Positions 35,095 through 44,353 of a stretch of 64,000 bases of DNA are shown piece by piece. The position numbers were made by a program, and so were the translations under genes. The notes beneath the pieces were generated by a model that made no database searches, had not been told where the DNA came from, and saw only the letters and a program-made list of their open reading frames with translations. The first letter of the stretch is position 1. Every line of letters starts with the position of its first letter. Source of the stretch: Pelagicoccus sp. SDUM812003 (GTDB lineage Bacteria > Verrucomicrobiota > Verrucomicrobiia > Opitutales > Opitutaceae); the NCBI RefSeq assembly GCF_031127815.1, contig NZ_JARXHY010000003.1, forward strand, positions 310,001 to 374,000, in the 5' to 3' direction.

Positions 35095-36105
35095 ATGCCA
35101 GCTCTTGAATACAAAGGAATGAATCGTATCCAGCGTTTGGCGACGTTTCTCGTCGTCATCGGACCGGAAGCGGCCGCTCATATTCTCAAGGAGTTCGACG
35201 ACGAATCCATCGAGCTGATCTGTAAGGAGATGACCTCCATCAGCGCCATCGAGGAATCGACGCAAAAGGCCGCGGTGGAGGAGTTTTCCAGCTTCATCCT
35301 TTCCAGCTACGGATCGCTTTTGGGCGGACCGCTCTACACCCGCCGAGCGCTGGAAATCGCCAAGGGCGACTTCAAGGCGACCAGCATTTTGGAACGTATC
35401 GCTCCGACCAGCAACTCGGCGGAGGTGATCAAGGAAATCGAACAGATGGAGCCGCGTCAGATCTTCAACATGATCAAGACCGAGCAGGCTCAGACCATCG
35501 CCTTCGTGCTGTCCTACCTGGAACGCGACAAGGCGGGCCCGATCATTGGCATGTTCAACCAGGAGGTGCGCGAGGAGGTTATCGAGCGCTTGGGCATCAT
35601 GGAGCCGACCTCGCTGGAGCTGATCAACAAGGTGGCGAACACGCTGAGCAAGAATTTGGATACCAAGCAGAAGACCACCCTCAACAAGAGCGGCGGCATT
35701 CGCATGGTGGCCGACTTGCTCAACACCTTGGAGAAGGAGGACAGCAAGCACATCCTGGCCAACATCGAGGAAAGAAATCCAAGCCTCGGAGCGGAGATTC
35801 GCAAGAAGATGTTCAGCTTCGAAGACCTGGTCCGCCTGGAGCTGCCAGACCTGCAGCGCATCATGCGCGAAGTGGATTCGGGAGATCTGATCATCGCCCT
35901 CAAGTCCGCCACCGAAGCCCTCAAGGAGGCAGTCATGGGCGCGGTTTCCAAGCGGGCCGCGGAAACCTTGGCGGAAGAACTCGAAATGATGGGCCCGGTC
36001 AAGCTGACCGAAGTCGAAGCAGCTCAGGAACGCGTGATCCAAGTGGTGCGCCGCCTGGAAGAACAGGAGGAGATCAGCCTAGATGGTGGCGGAGCAACAG
36101 TCTAA
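35095..36105 (+). CDS. fliG: Flagellar motor switch protein FliG
   Basis: A 336-residue switch protein. The N-terminal domain starts with IQRLATFLVVIGPEAAAHILKEFDDESIELI. The middle armadillo domain has EMEPRQIFNMIKTEQAQTIAFVLSYL (the EHPQ-like motif reads MEPRQ). The C-terminal torque domain has the charged helix around MFSFEDLVRLELPDLQRIMREVD, the face that meets MotA. Its end overlaps fliH by 23 bases. Rotor torque generation and FliF binding are the known roles. Confidence 0.96.
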   Translation: MPALEYKGMNRIQRLATFLVVIGPEAAAHILKEFDDESIELICKEMTSISAIEESTQKAAVEEFSSFILSSYGSLLGGPLYTRRALEIAKGDFKATSILERIAPTSNSAEVIKEIEQMEPRQIFNMIKTEQAQTIAFVLSYLERDKAGPIIGMFNQEVREEVIERLGIMEPTSLELINKVANTLSKNLDTKQKTTLNKSGGIRMVADLLNTLEKEDSKHILANIEERNPSLGAEIRKKMFSFEDLVRLELPDLQRIMREVDSGDLIIALKSATEALKEAVMGAVSKRAAETLAEELEMMGPVKLTEVEAAQERVIQVVRRLEEQEEISLDGGGATV

Positions 36106-36679
36106 GATGCATCGATTGGTGCTCGATCAGCCGCTCGTCTCCTTGTCCATCAGCTATGATGGTCAGGAGAAAGTCGCGACCGCCCGTCACAAGGCGGAAG
36201 TCGACGCGTCCTACAAGTCTGGATACGAAGACGCGAGCTCGCAGTACAATCAGCAGATCCTCGACTTCCGTTCCGAGATCAACGCCCTGCGCGAAGGAAC
36301 GTTTTCGCAGCTCGAACAGAAGTTTCAAACCATCGTCTCCGAAGCTCGCGAAGCTCTCATGACGCTGACCTACGAGTGCGTGAAGCAGACGCTCGGCGGC
36401 TTCGAGATGGTGCCGGAGGCAGTGGAGAAGATCGTTGAATCCGTAGTGGAGGAATCCGGTCTAAACGAAGAGCAGATGATCGTGCGTCTCCATTCCTCGG
36501 ATATCGCTTTGCTGGAGGACCTCGAGAAGGACCTAAAAGCTCGGCACCCAGGTCTCGAGTTTGTAGCAGACGACACGCTTTCTCGCGGGGATTGCATGCT
36601 CAGCAGCCGGTTCGGAAAGATTGACGGGCTGATGTCCACCAAGCTCGAAAAGCTGCAAGGAGGGCTGACCCCATCATGA
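36083..36679 (+). CDS. fliH: Flagellar assembly protein FliH
   Basis: A 198-residue stator-like regulator of the export ATPase FliI. The sequence shows a charged N-terminus, an Ala/Gln-rich helix (about 35-85) and the FliH/V-ATPase E-subunit-like C-terminal half with VLRLHSSDIAL-type strand MIVRLHSSDIALLEDLEKDL and the GDCMLSSRFGKIDG block. The start is ambiguous: the ATG at 36083 has an AGGAGGAG box 10-15 bases upstream inside fliG, while an in-frame ATG at 36107 lies just after the fliG stop. Its stop overlaps the fliI start (ATGA). Confidence 0.88.
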   Translation: MVAEQQSKMHRLVLDQPLVSLSISYDGQEKVATARHKAEVDASYKSGYEDASSQYNQQILDFRSEINALREGTFSQLEQKFQTIVSEAREALMTLTYECVKQTLGGFEMVPEAVEKIVESVVEESGLNEEQMIVRLHSSDIALLEDLEKDLKARHPGLEFVADDTLSRGDCMLSSRFGKIDGLMSTKLEKLQGGLTPS

Positions 36680-37998
36680 ACCGCATGCTGCCAACCTGGG
36701 CCTCCGACATCGGAATGCGGGTCGGAGCCGTGGAAAGCCTCAACCATCTAGGCAAGGTCGCTCAGGTGACGGGCTTGATCATCGAGTCCGAAGGTCCGCA
36801 AGCGAGCTTGGGCGACATCTGCGAAATTTCCTCTCCAGGGGCCGCGCTGAGCGTGATGGCGGAGGTGGTCGGGTTCCGCGAGCACCGCATCCTGCTCATG
36901 CCGCTTGACGATATGGCGGGCGTGCATCCGGGATGTCATGTGAAATTGAGTACAGGGCTGAACAAGGTGCCGATGGGCAACGAGGTGCTGGGCCGCGTGC
37001 TGGATGGCATGGGCCGCCCTATCGATGGCCTCAACTCCATCCACTACCGCCAGACCAGTAGCATGAAGGGAAACGTGCCCAATCCTCTGCTACGCAAACG
37101 CATCACCGAACCGTTCAACACCGGCGTCAAATCCATCGACCTCTTCTCGCCAGTGGGCGAGGGACAGCGCATGGGCATTTTCGCCGGTTCGGGTGTGGGC
37201 AAGTCCACCTTGCTCGGCATGTTGGCCCGAGGATCCAATGCCGATGTCAACGTCATCGCCCTGGTGGGCGAGCGTGGTCGAGAGCTGCGCGAGTTCATCG
37301 AAAAGGATCTCGGACCGGAAGGCATGGCCCGCACCGTGGTGGTGGTGGCGACTTCGGATCAATCGGCGCCCTTGCGTCTGCGAGCCGCTAATCTGGCCAC
37401 CAGCATCGCTGAAAACTTTCGCGACGCGGGCAAGCGGGTGCTGCTGCTCATGGATTCGGTGACTCGTTTCGCCATGGCCCAACGCGAGGTCGGCCTCGCG
37501 GTCGGGGAGCCGCCTGCCAGCCGAGGGTACACGCCATCGGTTTTCTCGACGCTGCCACGTCTGCTGGAACGCTCCGGCAACTCCGAGCACGGCTCCATCA
37601 CCGCTTTCTACACCGTGCTGGTGGAGGGGGACGACTTGAACGAACCGATTTCCGATACCGTTCGCGGTATCCTCGACGGACACATCGTGCTGTCGCGGCA
37701 GCTGGCTACCGCCAACCATTTCCCGGCGGTTGACGTCCTAGAGAGTATCAGTCGTTTGAGGACGGATATCTCGTCGGAGCGGGAGCTCGAAATCGCCGCG
37801 GTCGCTCGCGACTTTCTCGCTCTGTATCGAAAGAATGAGGACATCGTGAATCTCGGAGCCTACGCCCCGGGCACCAATCCTCGCATCGATGCGGCCATCC
37901 GCGTGAACGAGCGCGTCATGTCCTATCTGAAACAGGGCCACCTAGAGATGGTCGCCCGCGATGAAAGCTACCAAACCCTGGCCAAACTGCTGAAATGA
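36676..37998 (+). CDS. fliI: Flagellum-specific ATP synthase FliI
   Basis: A 440-residue export ATPase related to F1-beta. The Walker A FAGSGVGKSTLLG is near residues 169-181. Walker B is LLLMDSVTRFAMAQREVGL, followed by the GEPPASRGYTPSVF loop specific to flagellar and type III ATPases. It energises unfolding and chaperone release at the flagellar export gate. It has ATGA overlaps with both fliH and fliJ, indicating tight translational coupling of the FliH-FliI-FliJ complex. Confidence 0.97.
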   Translation: MNRMLPTWASDIGMRVGAVESLNHLGKVAQVTGLIIESEGPQASLGDICEISSPGAALSVMAEVVGFREHRILLMPLDDMAGVHPGCHVKLSTGLNKVPMGNEVLGRVLDGMGRPIDGLNSIHYRQTSSMKGNVPNPLLRKRITEPFNTGVKSIDLFSPVGEGQRMGIFAGSGVGKSTLLGMLARGSNADVNVIALVGERGRELREFIEKDLGPEGMARTVVVVATSDQSAPLRLRAANLATSIAENFRDAGKRVLLLMDSVTRFAMAQREVGLAVGEPPASRGYTPSVFSTLPRLLERSGNSEHGSITAFYTVLVEGDDLNEPISDTVRGILDGHIVLSRQLATANHFPAVDVLESISRLRTDISSERELEIAAVARDFLALYRKNEDIVNLGAYAPGTNPRIDAAIRVNERVMSYLKQGHLEMVARDESYQTLAKLLK

Positions 37999-38432
37999 AG
38001 AAGTTTCGATTCAATCTGGAATCCCTCCTTCAGATCCGTGAATGGGAGGAGCGAAAGGCCCAGCAAGCGTTCGCTGAGGCCATCGCTCGCGTCACCGAGG
38101 CTCAACGAGCCATCGAGTCCGCTCAGGGAGAAAAGGAAAACGCCTACCTTGCCTGGCAAACCGTAGGCGATCGCCGTTTCTCGCCGGCGGAACGCATCGC
38201 TTTGCAAGCCCAGGTCGCGGAGGTCGAAGGGCGCATCGCCCAGGCCGAGCAGCGCCTGGCCGAGCTGGAGGAAGCCCGCAGGGAGACGATGGAGGCTCTG
38301 AAGGTGGCCTCGCGCAACAAGCGGGTTGTGGAGAATCTGAAGGAAAAGCGGTTGCAGGAGTATCGAGCCGAATCGCTGAAACAAGAATCGATGGAGATTG
38401 AAGACATCTTCAATGGGCGGAGGAGCGCCTAG
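37995..38432 (+). CDS. fliJ: Flagellar export protein FliJ
   Basis: A 145-residue, almost wholly coiled-coil protein beginning MKKFRFNLESLLQIREWEERKAQQAF, the standard FliJ start. It forms the central stalk of the export ATPase. The heptad pattern runs to about residue 135 and the C-terminus is short. It overlaps fliI by 4 bases and lies 8 bases before the ylxF/motE-like gene, as in Bacillus. Confidence 0.92.
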   Translation: MKKFRFNLESLLQIREWEERKAQQAFAEAIARVTEAQRAIESAQGEKENAYLAWQTVGDRRFSPAERIALQAQVAEVEGRIAQAEQRLAELEEARRETMEALKVASRNKRVVENLKEKRLQEYRAESLKQESMEIEDIFNGRRSA

Positions 38433-38440
38433 TAGTTATC

Positions 38441-39064
38441 ATGCAAATACTATCGAAACCATGGTTCATCGCGCTTTTAGGCCTGATCCTAGCGATCGGG
38501 ACCCAACTGATTGCCCTCAAGCTTTCCTGGCAGGAGCTCTTCCCGGAGAAAAAGCACAAGGCGGTGGTGGTGACGCGTGAGGAGCCGAAAGCCTACGAGT
38601 GGGGCTTTTCGTCAGACTACATCATGCAGCTCAAAAACGAGCTGGAGAACCGTTTGCTGGCCTTGGATGCCCGCGAGCAGGATCTGGTCGCCTACGAAGG
38701 ACGCTTGGCCGCCGACCGGGCGGAGATCGAAGACATCAAGAAGCAGGTCGAGCTGATGCGCGACGAATTGATGGACGGGGTGGTGAAGCTCGAGGCGGAC
38801 GAGCAGGACAACCTCAAGCGTCTGGCCAAAACCTACTCCACCCTGACTCCCGACGCCGCGGTTAACATCTTTCGCGAACTCGACGACTCCACCGTGGTGA
38901 AGATCCTTTTCTTTATGAAAACCGACACCGTGGGCGCCATTCTGCAGGAGATGGCCACCGCGAACGGTGCCACCGCCGACCAGCTGCGTCGGGCGGCCAA
39001 AATTTCGGACATGCTGCGGCTGTTTACCGATAATACCAAAAACAATCTTCAACAAAACATATAA
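38441..39064 (+). CDS. MotE/YlxF-like membrane protein with MgtE-N-type domain
   Basis: A 207-residue protein with one N-terminal membrane helix (about 8-28), a coiled coil (about 60-115) and a C-terminal helical domain (LAKTYSTLTPDAAVNIFRELDDSTVVKILFFM, about 125-200) like the intracellular N domain of MgtE. This layout and its place between fliJ and fliK match Bacillus YlxF and the MotE family; MotE is known in alphaproteobacteria as a chaperone for a periplasmic motor protein. Its precise role here is not known. Its stop shares one base with the fliK start (TAATG). Confidence 0.8.
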   Translation: MQILSKPWFIALLGLILAIGTQLIALKLSWQELFPEKKHKAVVVTREEPKAYEWGFSSDYIMQLKNELENRLLALDAREQDLVAYEGRLAADRAEIEDIKKQVELMRDELMDGVVKLEADEQDNLKRLAKTYSTLTPDAAVNIFRELDDSTVVKILFFMKTDTVGAILQEMATANGATADQLRRAAKISDMLRLFTDNTKNNLQQNI

Positions 39065-41565
39065 TGCCAATAGAGCCATCCAGCGTATCGAAACCGGTGA
39101 TACGCGAAGTTGAACAGACAGCCGGAAGCGCAGCTTACCGGAATTCGATGCAAGGAAGCTCTACCGGAGGCAAGGATCGCCACCTTAGCAGCATCTGGGA
39201 AAAAGCCATCTCCGGCGCCCAGAAGCTTTTCGGATTGGATTCGTCCAAGCCGCAGGAAACGGACGAACACGCGGATCGCGAAGACCAAAGCGAAACAACC
39301 ACGCGAAGCGCCCGTCAGGAATCTCTGAATACGACGCCTGGCTTTGCGAACCACTCCTTTGGCCGATTTGGACGAAACTCGTTTTCAAGCAGCGCGTTTA
39401 GCTCTGTATCCGCAAACCAATCGCGCTACAGCGCGGAAGACGGCGCGGGCGACGATCTGTCCTTGCCCTCGTTCGAGGCCAGCGAGCAGCGCCCTCGCGA
39501 AGGCGAACGAAGCGATTTCGCGGCAGCCAAGGAGTCGCCCCAGCCCAAGGAGAAAGCGAATGCCGATACCGAGCTGGAAGACGAGGCGGACGAAGAAAGC
39601 AAGGCTGCCAAGAGCAAGCCGGTGGCTGCTCCTTTGCCGGCGATGAGCGCCAGCCGAACCCATCTTGCCCAGGCCACTCAGGCCGCCGCATCCTCCACCG
39701 TTCAGCAATCCAGTTCGGAGACGCCGGTTCCGGCCGCCGCCGATGCGAGCGCGGCTTCTGACGCGACAAAGGCGAACGTGGCCAACGCCCCAGCGGCTAC
39801 CCCAAATCAATCTCCGAGCGCGACTCCGGCAGTCGCGACCGCCCAGCCGACCGCTTCCAACGCTGGTCCCGCGTCGGCCCAAGCCGCCGCCCAAGCCTCA
39901 GAGGCAAGCGCCAACGTCGTCCCGACGCCGGCCGCTTCCGCTCAGGCCCTCGCCGATGGCAGCTCCACCGCGAAAGTCGCTCGCGAGTCGACCCCCAGCC
40001 GTTCGACGTTGGACAAGCCTTTGGTGGACGCCAAGCCCATCGCCCCGGCGCCAACGGAGTCCAAGCCTGCTGCTCAAGCGTCCGTTCCTTCTGCCGCTGC
40101 TGATGCGGCTCTGAAGACCGACGCTACCGCGAAACCGGCTCCTGTTTCGGGCCAGACCGTGGATGCGGGCGCGAAGGCTGCGGATGCGAAATCGGCTAGT
40201 CTCTTGGCCGCTGATTCGCTGAGCATCGACGCCGACAAGGCGAAGGGAGCGATCTCCGCCGCCATGGAACGCGGCGCCGCCAGCACGAGACCGCAGGCTG
40301 CTCCGGCGAGCGAAACCCCATTGCAGACCGCCCAGTTCGGCCAGCCAGCGAACGCTGACGCCAAGGCCCCTGCCTCCGCATCGGCGCCTCGCGTAGGCGC
40401 CCCGACTGGTGAGGCCGCGCGTGCCGTGGAAACGAATACGACCGCAGAGACGGCCAAGGATTCCGCGACCGCCGCAGCGGACGCTTCGCGCAAGGAAGCA
40501 TCGGCCCACGGAGCATCCCGGGCCGCTGCCGCTCGCGCTCATGTTTCTGAAAACGGCTTGGCGAATCGCTCTCAGACCGCTGCGGAAAACGCTGCAGCGG
40601 GAGAGGCGGCGAATGCTGCCGCTAACGCCAAAGCTCAGAGTTCTGCCGCCACCGGTTTGCGTGACGCTATTGCAGGCGCCGCCAATCGCCCTGTGGCAAA
40701 CGGAAACGCCGCTCGTTCCGCCACTCCCAACGGAGCTGCGAACGCCGGCCAAGTGAATGGCGTTTCAAATGCCCAAGGGGCGACTGCCCAAGCGGCTCCG
40801 GGCGCCATGAACGTCACCCCAGGGCAGCAAGGTCAAGGACAGTCGGGCCAGCAGGGTGGATCTGACACCGCCGCCAAGCAGGAGCTCGGCGCCGCCATGA
40901 AACAGGCCGCCTCGGCCAAGGGGGGCGAAAAGCTCTCCGGCGACGATTCGCAAGCCTTTGAATTGAAGTCGAATGCGGCCGATGGCAGCAGACGAGCGGA
41001 AGCCGCGGCCAAAACCAAGCAGACGTCGTACGTCAGCAAGACCGCCGAGGAGATGAAGGAGGTGATCAGCGCCATGACCAAGAGCATCGATCGCCTGACC
41101 AGCAACAAGGCGGGCGTGATGAATCTGCGCATCAACTTCGACCAGGGCGGCAGCATGACGCTGAAGATTTCCATGGAGGGCGGTCAGGTGACCACCAACA
41201 TGCAAACCGACGTGCAAGGACTGGAATCCGCGATCAAAGCCCATTGGCCTGAGCTCGCCAACGACTGGAGCCAGAAGGGCGTTCGCCTGAACATGCCTCA
41301 CTTCCAGCAGGCCCCCGGCCAACAGCAGAACGGTCCCGGCGGCAGTTTCGAATCCTGGAACGACGCCAATCAGCAGCAGGATCGCCAGTACGCGTCCTTC
41401 AATTCCAACGAACGAGGAGCAAACGGCCAGTCCGGCTCCGGAAATCGATCCGCCACAGGTCGCGCCAACCCGTCCGCTGGAGCGGAAACGGAGATCGCTT
41501 CCCAGCCCGCACAGTCCGATGCGGACGAGGCGAGCGGCGAACGCGAACTGAAGACCTACGCATAG
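39064..41565 (+). CDS. fliK: Flagellar hook-length control protein FliK (unusually long)
   Basis: An 833-residue molecular ruler that stops hook growth and switches export to filament-type substrates. It is identified by position and by the C-terminal Flg_hook domain (about 660-755: MNLRINFDQGGSMTLKISME...GLESAIKAHWPELANDW). The rest is low-complexity: an acidic stretch near 150-190, then about 400 residues dominated by Ala, Ser, Thr, Pro and Asn. It is roughly twice the length of E. coli FliK, which may reflect a longer ruler or simple-sequence growth. It starts with a one-base stop-start overlap and is followed by a strong terminator. Confidence 0.93.
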   Translation: MPIEPSSVSKPVIREVEQTAGSAAYRNSMQGSSTGGKDRHLSSIWEKAISGAQKLFGLDSSKPQETDEHADREDQSETTTRSARQESLNTTPGFANHSFGRFGRNSFSSSAFSSVSANQSRYSAEDGAGDDLSLPSFEASEQRPREGERSDFAAAKESPQPKEKANADTELEDEADEESKAAKSKPVAAPLPAMSASRTHLAQATQAAASSTVQQSSSETPVPAAADASAASDATKANVANAPAATPNQSPSATPAVATAQPTASNAGPASAQAAAQASEASANVVPTPAASAQALADGSSTAKVARESTPSRSTLDKPLVDAKPIAPAPTESKPAAQASVPSAAADAALKTDATAKPAPVSGQTVDAGAKAADAKSASLLAADSLSIDADKAKGAISAAMERGAASTRPQAAPASETPLQTAQFGQPANADAKAPASASAPRVGAPTGEAARAVETNTTAETAKDSATAAADASRKEASAHGASRAAAARAHVSENGLANRSQTAAENAAAGEAANAAANAKAQSSAATGLRDAIAGAANRPVANGNAARSATPNGAANAGQVNGVSNAQGATAQAAPGAMNVTPGQQGQGQSGQQGGSDTAAKQELGAAMKQAASAKGGEKLSGDDSQAFELKSNAADGSRRAEAAAKTKQTSYVSKTAEEMKEVISAMTKSIDRLTSNKAGVMNLRINFDQGGSMTLKISMEGGQVTTNMQTDVQGLESAIKAHWPELANDWSQKGVRLNMPHFQQAPGQQQNGPGGSFESWNDANQQQDRQYASFNSNERGANGQSGSGNRSATGRANPSAGAETEIASQPAQSDADEASGERELKTYA

Positions 41566-41618
41566 AAACCAGCTTTCAAACGACGCTTTTCGAACACGCG
41601 TACACTGTTCGAGACAAG

Positions 41619-41649
41619 AAGCGAGTCCCGGTTAGGGGCTCGCTTTTTT
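41619..41649 (+). terminator. Rho-independent terminator after fliK
   Basis: AAGCGAGTCCC / GGGGCTCGCTT stem (41619-41629 with 41635-41645, one mismatch) followed by TTTT. It ends the flgB-fliK operon. Confidence 0.92.
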
Positions 41650-41847
41650 GCGTTCTGACGCCGCCCGGTCCCTAGCTCGATCGACTGCGTGAAGACGCAT
41701 GGCGGAGCGCGCTCGCCTTGCAGCGGCGCAAAGCTTTCCCGGCGCCGGGGGCAAATATTGCCGTGCCCGATTAGCAGGGTAGGCGAGGAATAAAAAACGG
41801 TTTTTATAGCGTTCAAGAACAACGACTTAAGCTGCGGTGTGGTTGGA

Positions 41848-41865
41848 TTGGCATCGCCGTTGCTT
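41848..41865 (+). promoter_or_regulatory. Sigma-54 promoter of the flgD operon
   Basis: TTGGCATCGCCGTTGCTT has the full TTGGCA half, GG-N10-GC spacing and TTGCT. The start is expected near 41875, giving a 56-base leader before flgD. Confidence 0.88.
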
Positions 41866-41930
41866 AGATGGGTCCTGTCTCGAAACAAGTACGCGTAACT
41901 CAGACAACCCAAACCGATCCAATCCCATAA

Positions 41931-42437
41931 ATGGCCATCGAAGCGACAAGCACCGGAGCTCAAGGACTCGAGAACGTTATCACGTCGAGAGACCCGCGGT
42001 CGACCGAACAAAGAGTCGAGCAAAAGCAGCTCGGACAGGAGGACTTCTTCAAGCTCCTCACCACCCAGCTCTCCTCTCAGGACCCTCTCAAGCCGATGGA
42101 GGACACCGCTTTCATCGCCCAGATGGCGAACTTCAGCCAACTGGAAATGACTTCCCAGCTCACCTCGAGTTTCGAGAAGTTCACCAGCATCCAGCAGTTC
42201 GCCGCCGCCCAGAACTACATCGGCAAGACGGTGAGCCTTTCCACCGGCGAGGTCGGGCAGGTGACGGCGGTCGAGAATAAGGACGACCAGACGCTGCTCT
42301 TCTTTGACGGCAAGAACACCGATGGCCGCGATGTGAATACGGTCTACAAGGTCGAGGCTGGCAACGCCTCCAGCGACGGCGGATCCAACGCCGGCGGCGA
42401 CGACGGCGCTTCGGACGATACCACCGCCGACGGCTAA
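41931..42437 (+). CDS. flgD: Flagellar hook assembly scaffold FlgD
   Basis: A 168-residue hook cap protein. The N-terminal FlgD motif LGQEDFFKLLTTQLSSQDPLKPMEDTAFIAQMANFSQLE is clear. A beta domain of about 60 residues follows (IGKTVSLSTGEVGQVTAVEN), and the C-terminus is a Gly/Asp/Ser-rich tail. It is shorter than E. coli FlgD (231) and nearer the Bacillus form, lacking the second beta domain. It caps the growing hook and is shed at completion. First gene of a sigma-54 operon with flgE, fliL, fliM and fliN. Confidence 0.93.
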   Translation: MAIEATSTGAQGLENVITSRDPRSTEQRVEQKQLGQEDFFKLLTTQLSSQDPLKPMEDTAFIAQMANFSQLEMTSQLTSSFEKFTSIQQFAAAQNYIGKTVSLSTGEVGQVTAVENKDDQTLLFFDGKNTDGRDVNTVYKVEAGNASSDGGSNAGGDDGASDDTTADG

Positions 42438-42495
42438 CCCAATTTCCTCCCACCCATTTCCAACTAAAAACCAATTTAAGAGAGACTAAACTATC

Positions 42496-44295
42496 ATGGC
42501 ATTCGGAGCACTCAGCAGCGGAATCAGCGCCCTCACCAGCTTTTCTAAGGGCATGGAGGTGATCGGAAACAACATCGCGAACGTGAACACGGTTTCCTTC
42601 AAATCCTCCCGTATCAAATACTCGGAAACCTTCAACCAGGTGCTGCAGCAGTCCGCGCCATCGCCAAACGGCACCGAGGGTTCCAACGTCCAGGCCTCCC
42701 AAGTCGGTCTCGGTGTGCAGGTTGAGGGTATCGTGGGCCAGTTCCACCAGGGCGGCCTCTCCGCGACCAACCAGCTCACCGACCTCGCCATCTCCGGCGA
42801 AGGCTTCTTCCTCGTCAACGATCCGCGAAACAACGATGCCGAGTACGCCACCCGCGGCGGCGACTTCCGTATCGACGACAACGGCTACCTCGTCACTTCC
42901 AGCGGCATGCGCGTCCAGGGCATGACTGGCGGATCCATCGGCTTCGAGGTGGACGTCAACGCGGACGGCGAATGGTCCTTCGTGCCGAATCTCGACTCTC
43001 AAACCGGCACCATCGATCCCTTCGAGATCGGCGACATTCGCCTCGACTACAACAAGGACGACGCCGGCGTGGTTGGTTCCCAGCACTTGGAAGGAAACAT
43101 GCCTCGCGAAGCGGTCATGTTCACCAACGAACTCATTTCCCACAACGCTAACGAAGTGGCCACCTGGGGCTCCATCGGCGTTGACGACGCCACGGGCGAC
43201 ATGAAATTCATCTACGGCGCCGACGAGCTCTCGGCCCATCGCGTGGGCGCTTTCGTCATGAGCGAAGACGGCGGAAACATCGAAGGCGTCACCGGCTGGC
43301 ACGCCTTCATGGAAAGCGCCGTGGCGGACCTGACCGCCTTGCGCAACAAGAGCGTGGAAGGCGTCAACGGCGGAGGCGTGGTCACCGACGCCGAGATCAA
43401 GCAGGCCGTGAGCAGCGACTTCTTCTACCGCATGTTCAGTGGTCAGATCGAAACCCAGAACACCGCCAACGCGGCCAACGCAGACAACGTGATCGCGGCC
43501 TACAACGCGGCCAACGGTACCACGCATACCGCCGCCGACATGCTGGCCGACGCCAGCTTGGAAACGGCCGCCCTGGCAGCTTACAACCCCTCCGAGGCCA
43601 ATCTCGCCGCGGCCTACAACACCGCGAACGGCACCAGCATCACCGCCGCGGACTTCGCCACCGATCCCTCTCTTCGAGCCGGGGCCATCACCGCCTGGAA
43701 CGCGGCCAATCCCGGTTCTCCCTACCTGTCGCAGATGAACGTGCGACCCATCGAGATCGACGGAAATGCCGTGCAGCACCTCTTTGTGGACAATGGCGAC
43801 TTGAGCTGGGACTCGACCATCGATTTCCAAGGCACCGTCAACAACGTCGTCTCCACCTACCCGAATAGTCTGAGCGAGGCCGAGGCCCTCATCGCCCAGG
43901 TCCGGGCCGACAAGACGCCTGACCTGAGCCGCTTCGCCATCGACTCCGAAGGCAGCATCAAGTACTTCCTTTCCAACGGTGACAGCTTCGAGCGCGGACG
44001 CGTCATGCTGGTCGACTTCAACGACAAGACCGCCCTCATCCGCGAAGGCCAGAACCTCTACAGCAGCTTCGGAGCGGCCGGTCTGAAGGCGGCGGCCGAC
44101 AACAACGACGGCTTGCACGTGGCGGGCCGCAACGGTCTCGGCCTCATCAAGCAGGGCGCCCTCGAGCTCTCCAACGTGGATCTCACCAACGAGTTCGCCA
44201 ACATGATCACCACCCAGCGTGGCTTCCAGGCTGGCTCGCGCATCATCACCGTTTCGGACGACATCCTGCAGGAAGTCGTGAACCTGAAGCGATAG
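42496..44295 (+). CDS. flgE: Flagellar hook protein FlgE
   Basis: A 599-residue hook subunit, longer than the ~400 of E. coli. The N-terminal rod/hook motif GMEVIGNNIANVNTVSFKSSRI and the C-terminal NVDLTNEFANMITTQRGFQAGSRII and VVNLKR are canonical. The central part (about 60-520) is expanded. It includes a duplicated segment (about 330-415) with AYN-A-ANGT-x-TAAD motifs: AYNAANGTTHTAADMLADAS and AYNTANGTSITAADFATDPS. Such surface-exposed domains vary widely between species. It lies 58 bases after flgD. Confidence 0.95.
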   Translation: MAFGALSSGISALTSFSKGMEVIGNNIANVNTVSFKSSRIKYSETFNQVLQQSAPSPNGTEGSNVQASQVGLGVQVEGIVGQFHQGGLSATNQLTDLAISGEGFFLVNDPRNNDAEYATRGGDFRIDDNGYLVTSSGMRVQGMTGGSIGFEVDVNADGEWSFVPNLDSQTGTIDPFEIGDIRLDYNKDDAGVVGSQHLEGNMPREAVMFTNELISHNANEVATWGSIGVDDATGDMKFIYGADELSAHRVGAFVMSEDGGNIEGVTGWHAFMESAVADLTALRNKSVEGVNGGGVVTDAEIKQAVSSDFFYRMFSGQIETQNTANAANADNVIAAYNAANGTTHTAADMLADASLETAALAAYNPSEANLAAAYNTANGTSITAADFATDPSLRAGAITAWNAANPGSPYLSQMNVRPIEIDGNAVQHLFVDNGDLSWDSTIDFQGTVNNVVSTYPNSLSEAEALIAQVRADKTPDLSRFAIDSEGSIKYFLSNGDSFERGRVMLVDFNDKTALIREGQNLYSSFGAAGLKAAADNNDGLHVAGRNGLGLIKQGALELSNVDLTNEFANMITTQRGFQAGSRIITVSDDILQEVVNLKR

Positions 44296-44353
44296 GCTTT
44301 CCCAACCAACTAACCTAGTAGTAAGTAGTAACTAACCCGCAACGACTGAGAAT

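Larger units (their letters stand above)
41566..41930. other. Intergenic region between fliK and flgD
   Basis: 365 bases holding the fliK terminator at its left and a sigma-54 promoter at its right end. The AT-rich part between them (about 41780-41830) may carry the binding site for the sigma-54 activator, but no dyad is called. No gene was recognised. Confidence 0.7.

Noticed and set aside
39700-40900. Separate repeat-protein gene inside fliK
   Set aside because: The Ala/Ser-rich stretch is continuous in frame with the FliK N-terminus and the C-terminal hook-length domain.
43480-43720. Mobile or phage insertion in flgE
   Set aside because: The duplicated AYN-ANGT segment is in frame with matching codon use and no flanking repeats; it is an internal domain duplication.
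42181-44118. 645-codon open frame on the minus strand
   Set aside because: Shadow of flgE caused by high GC at third positions; flgE is certain.
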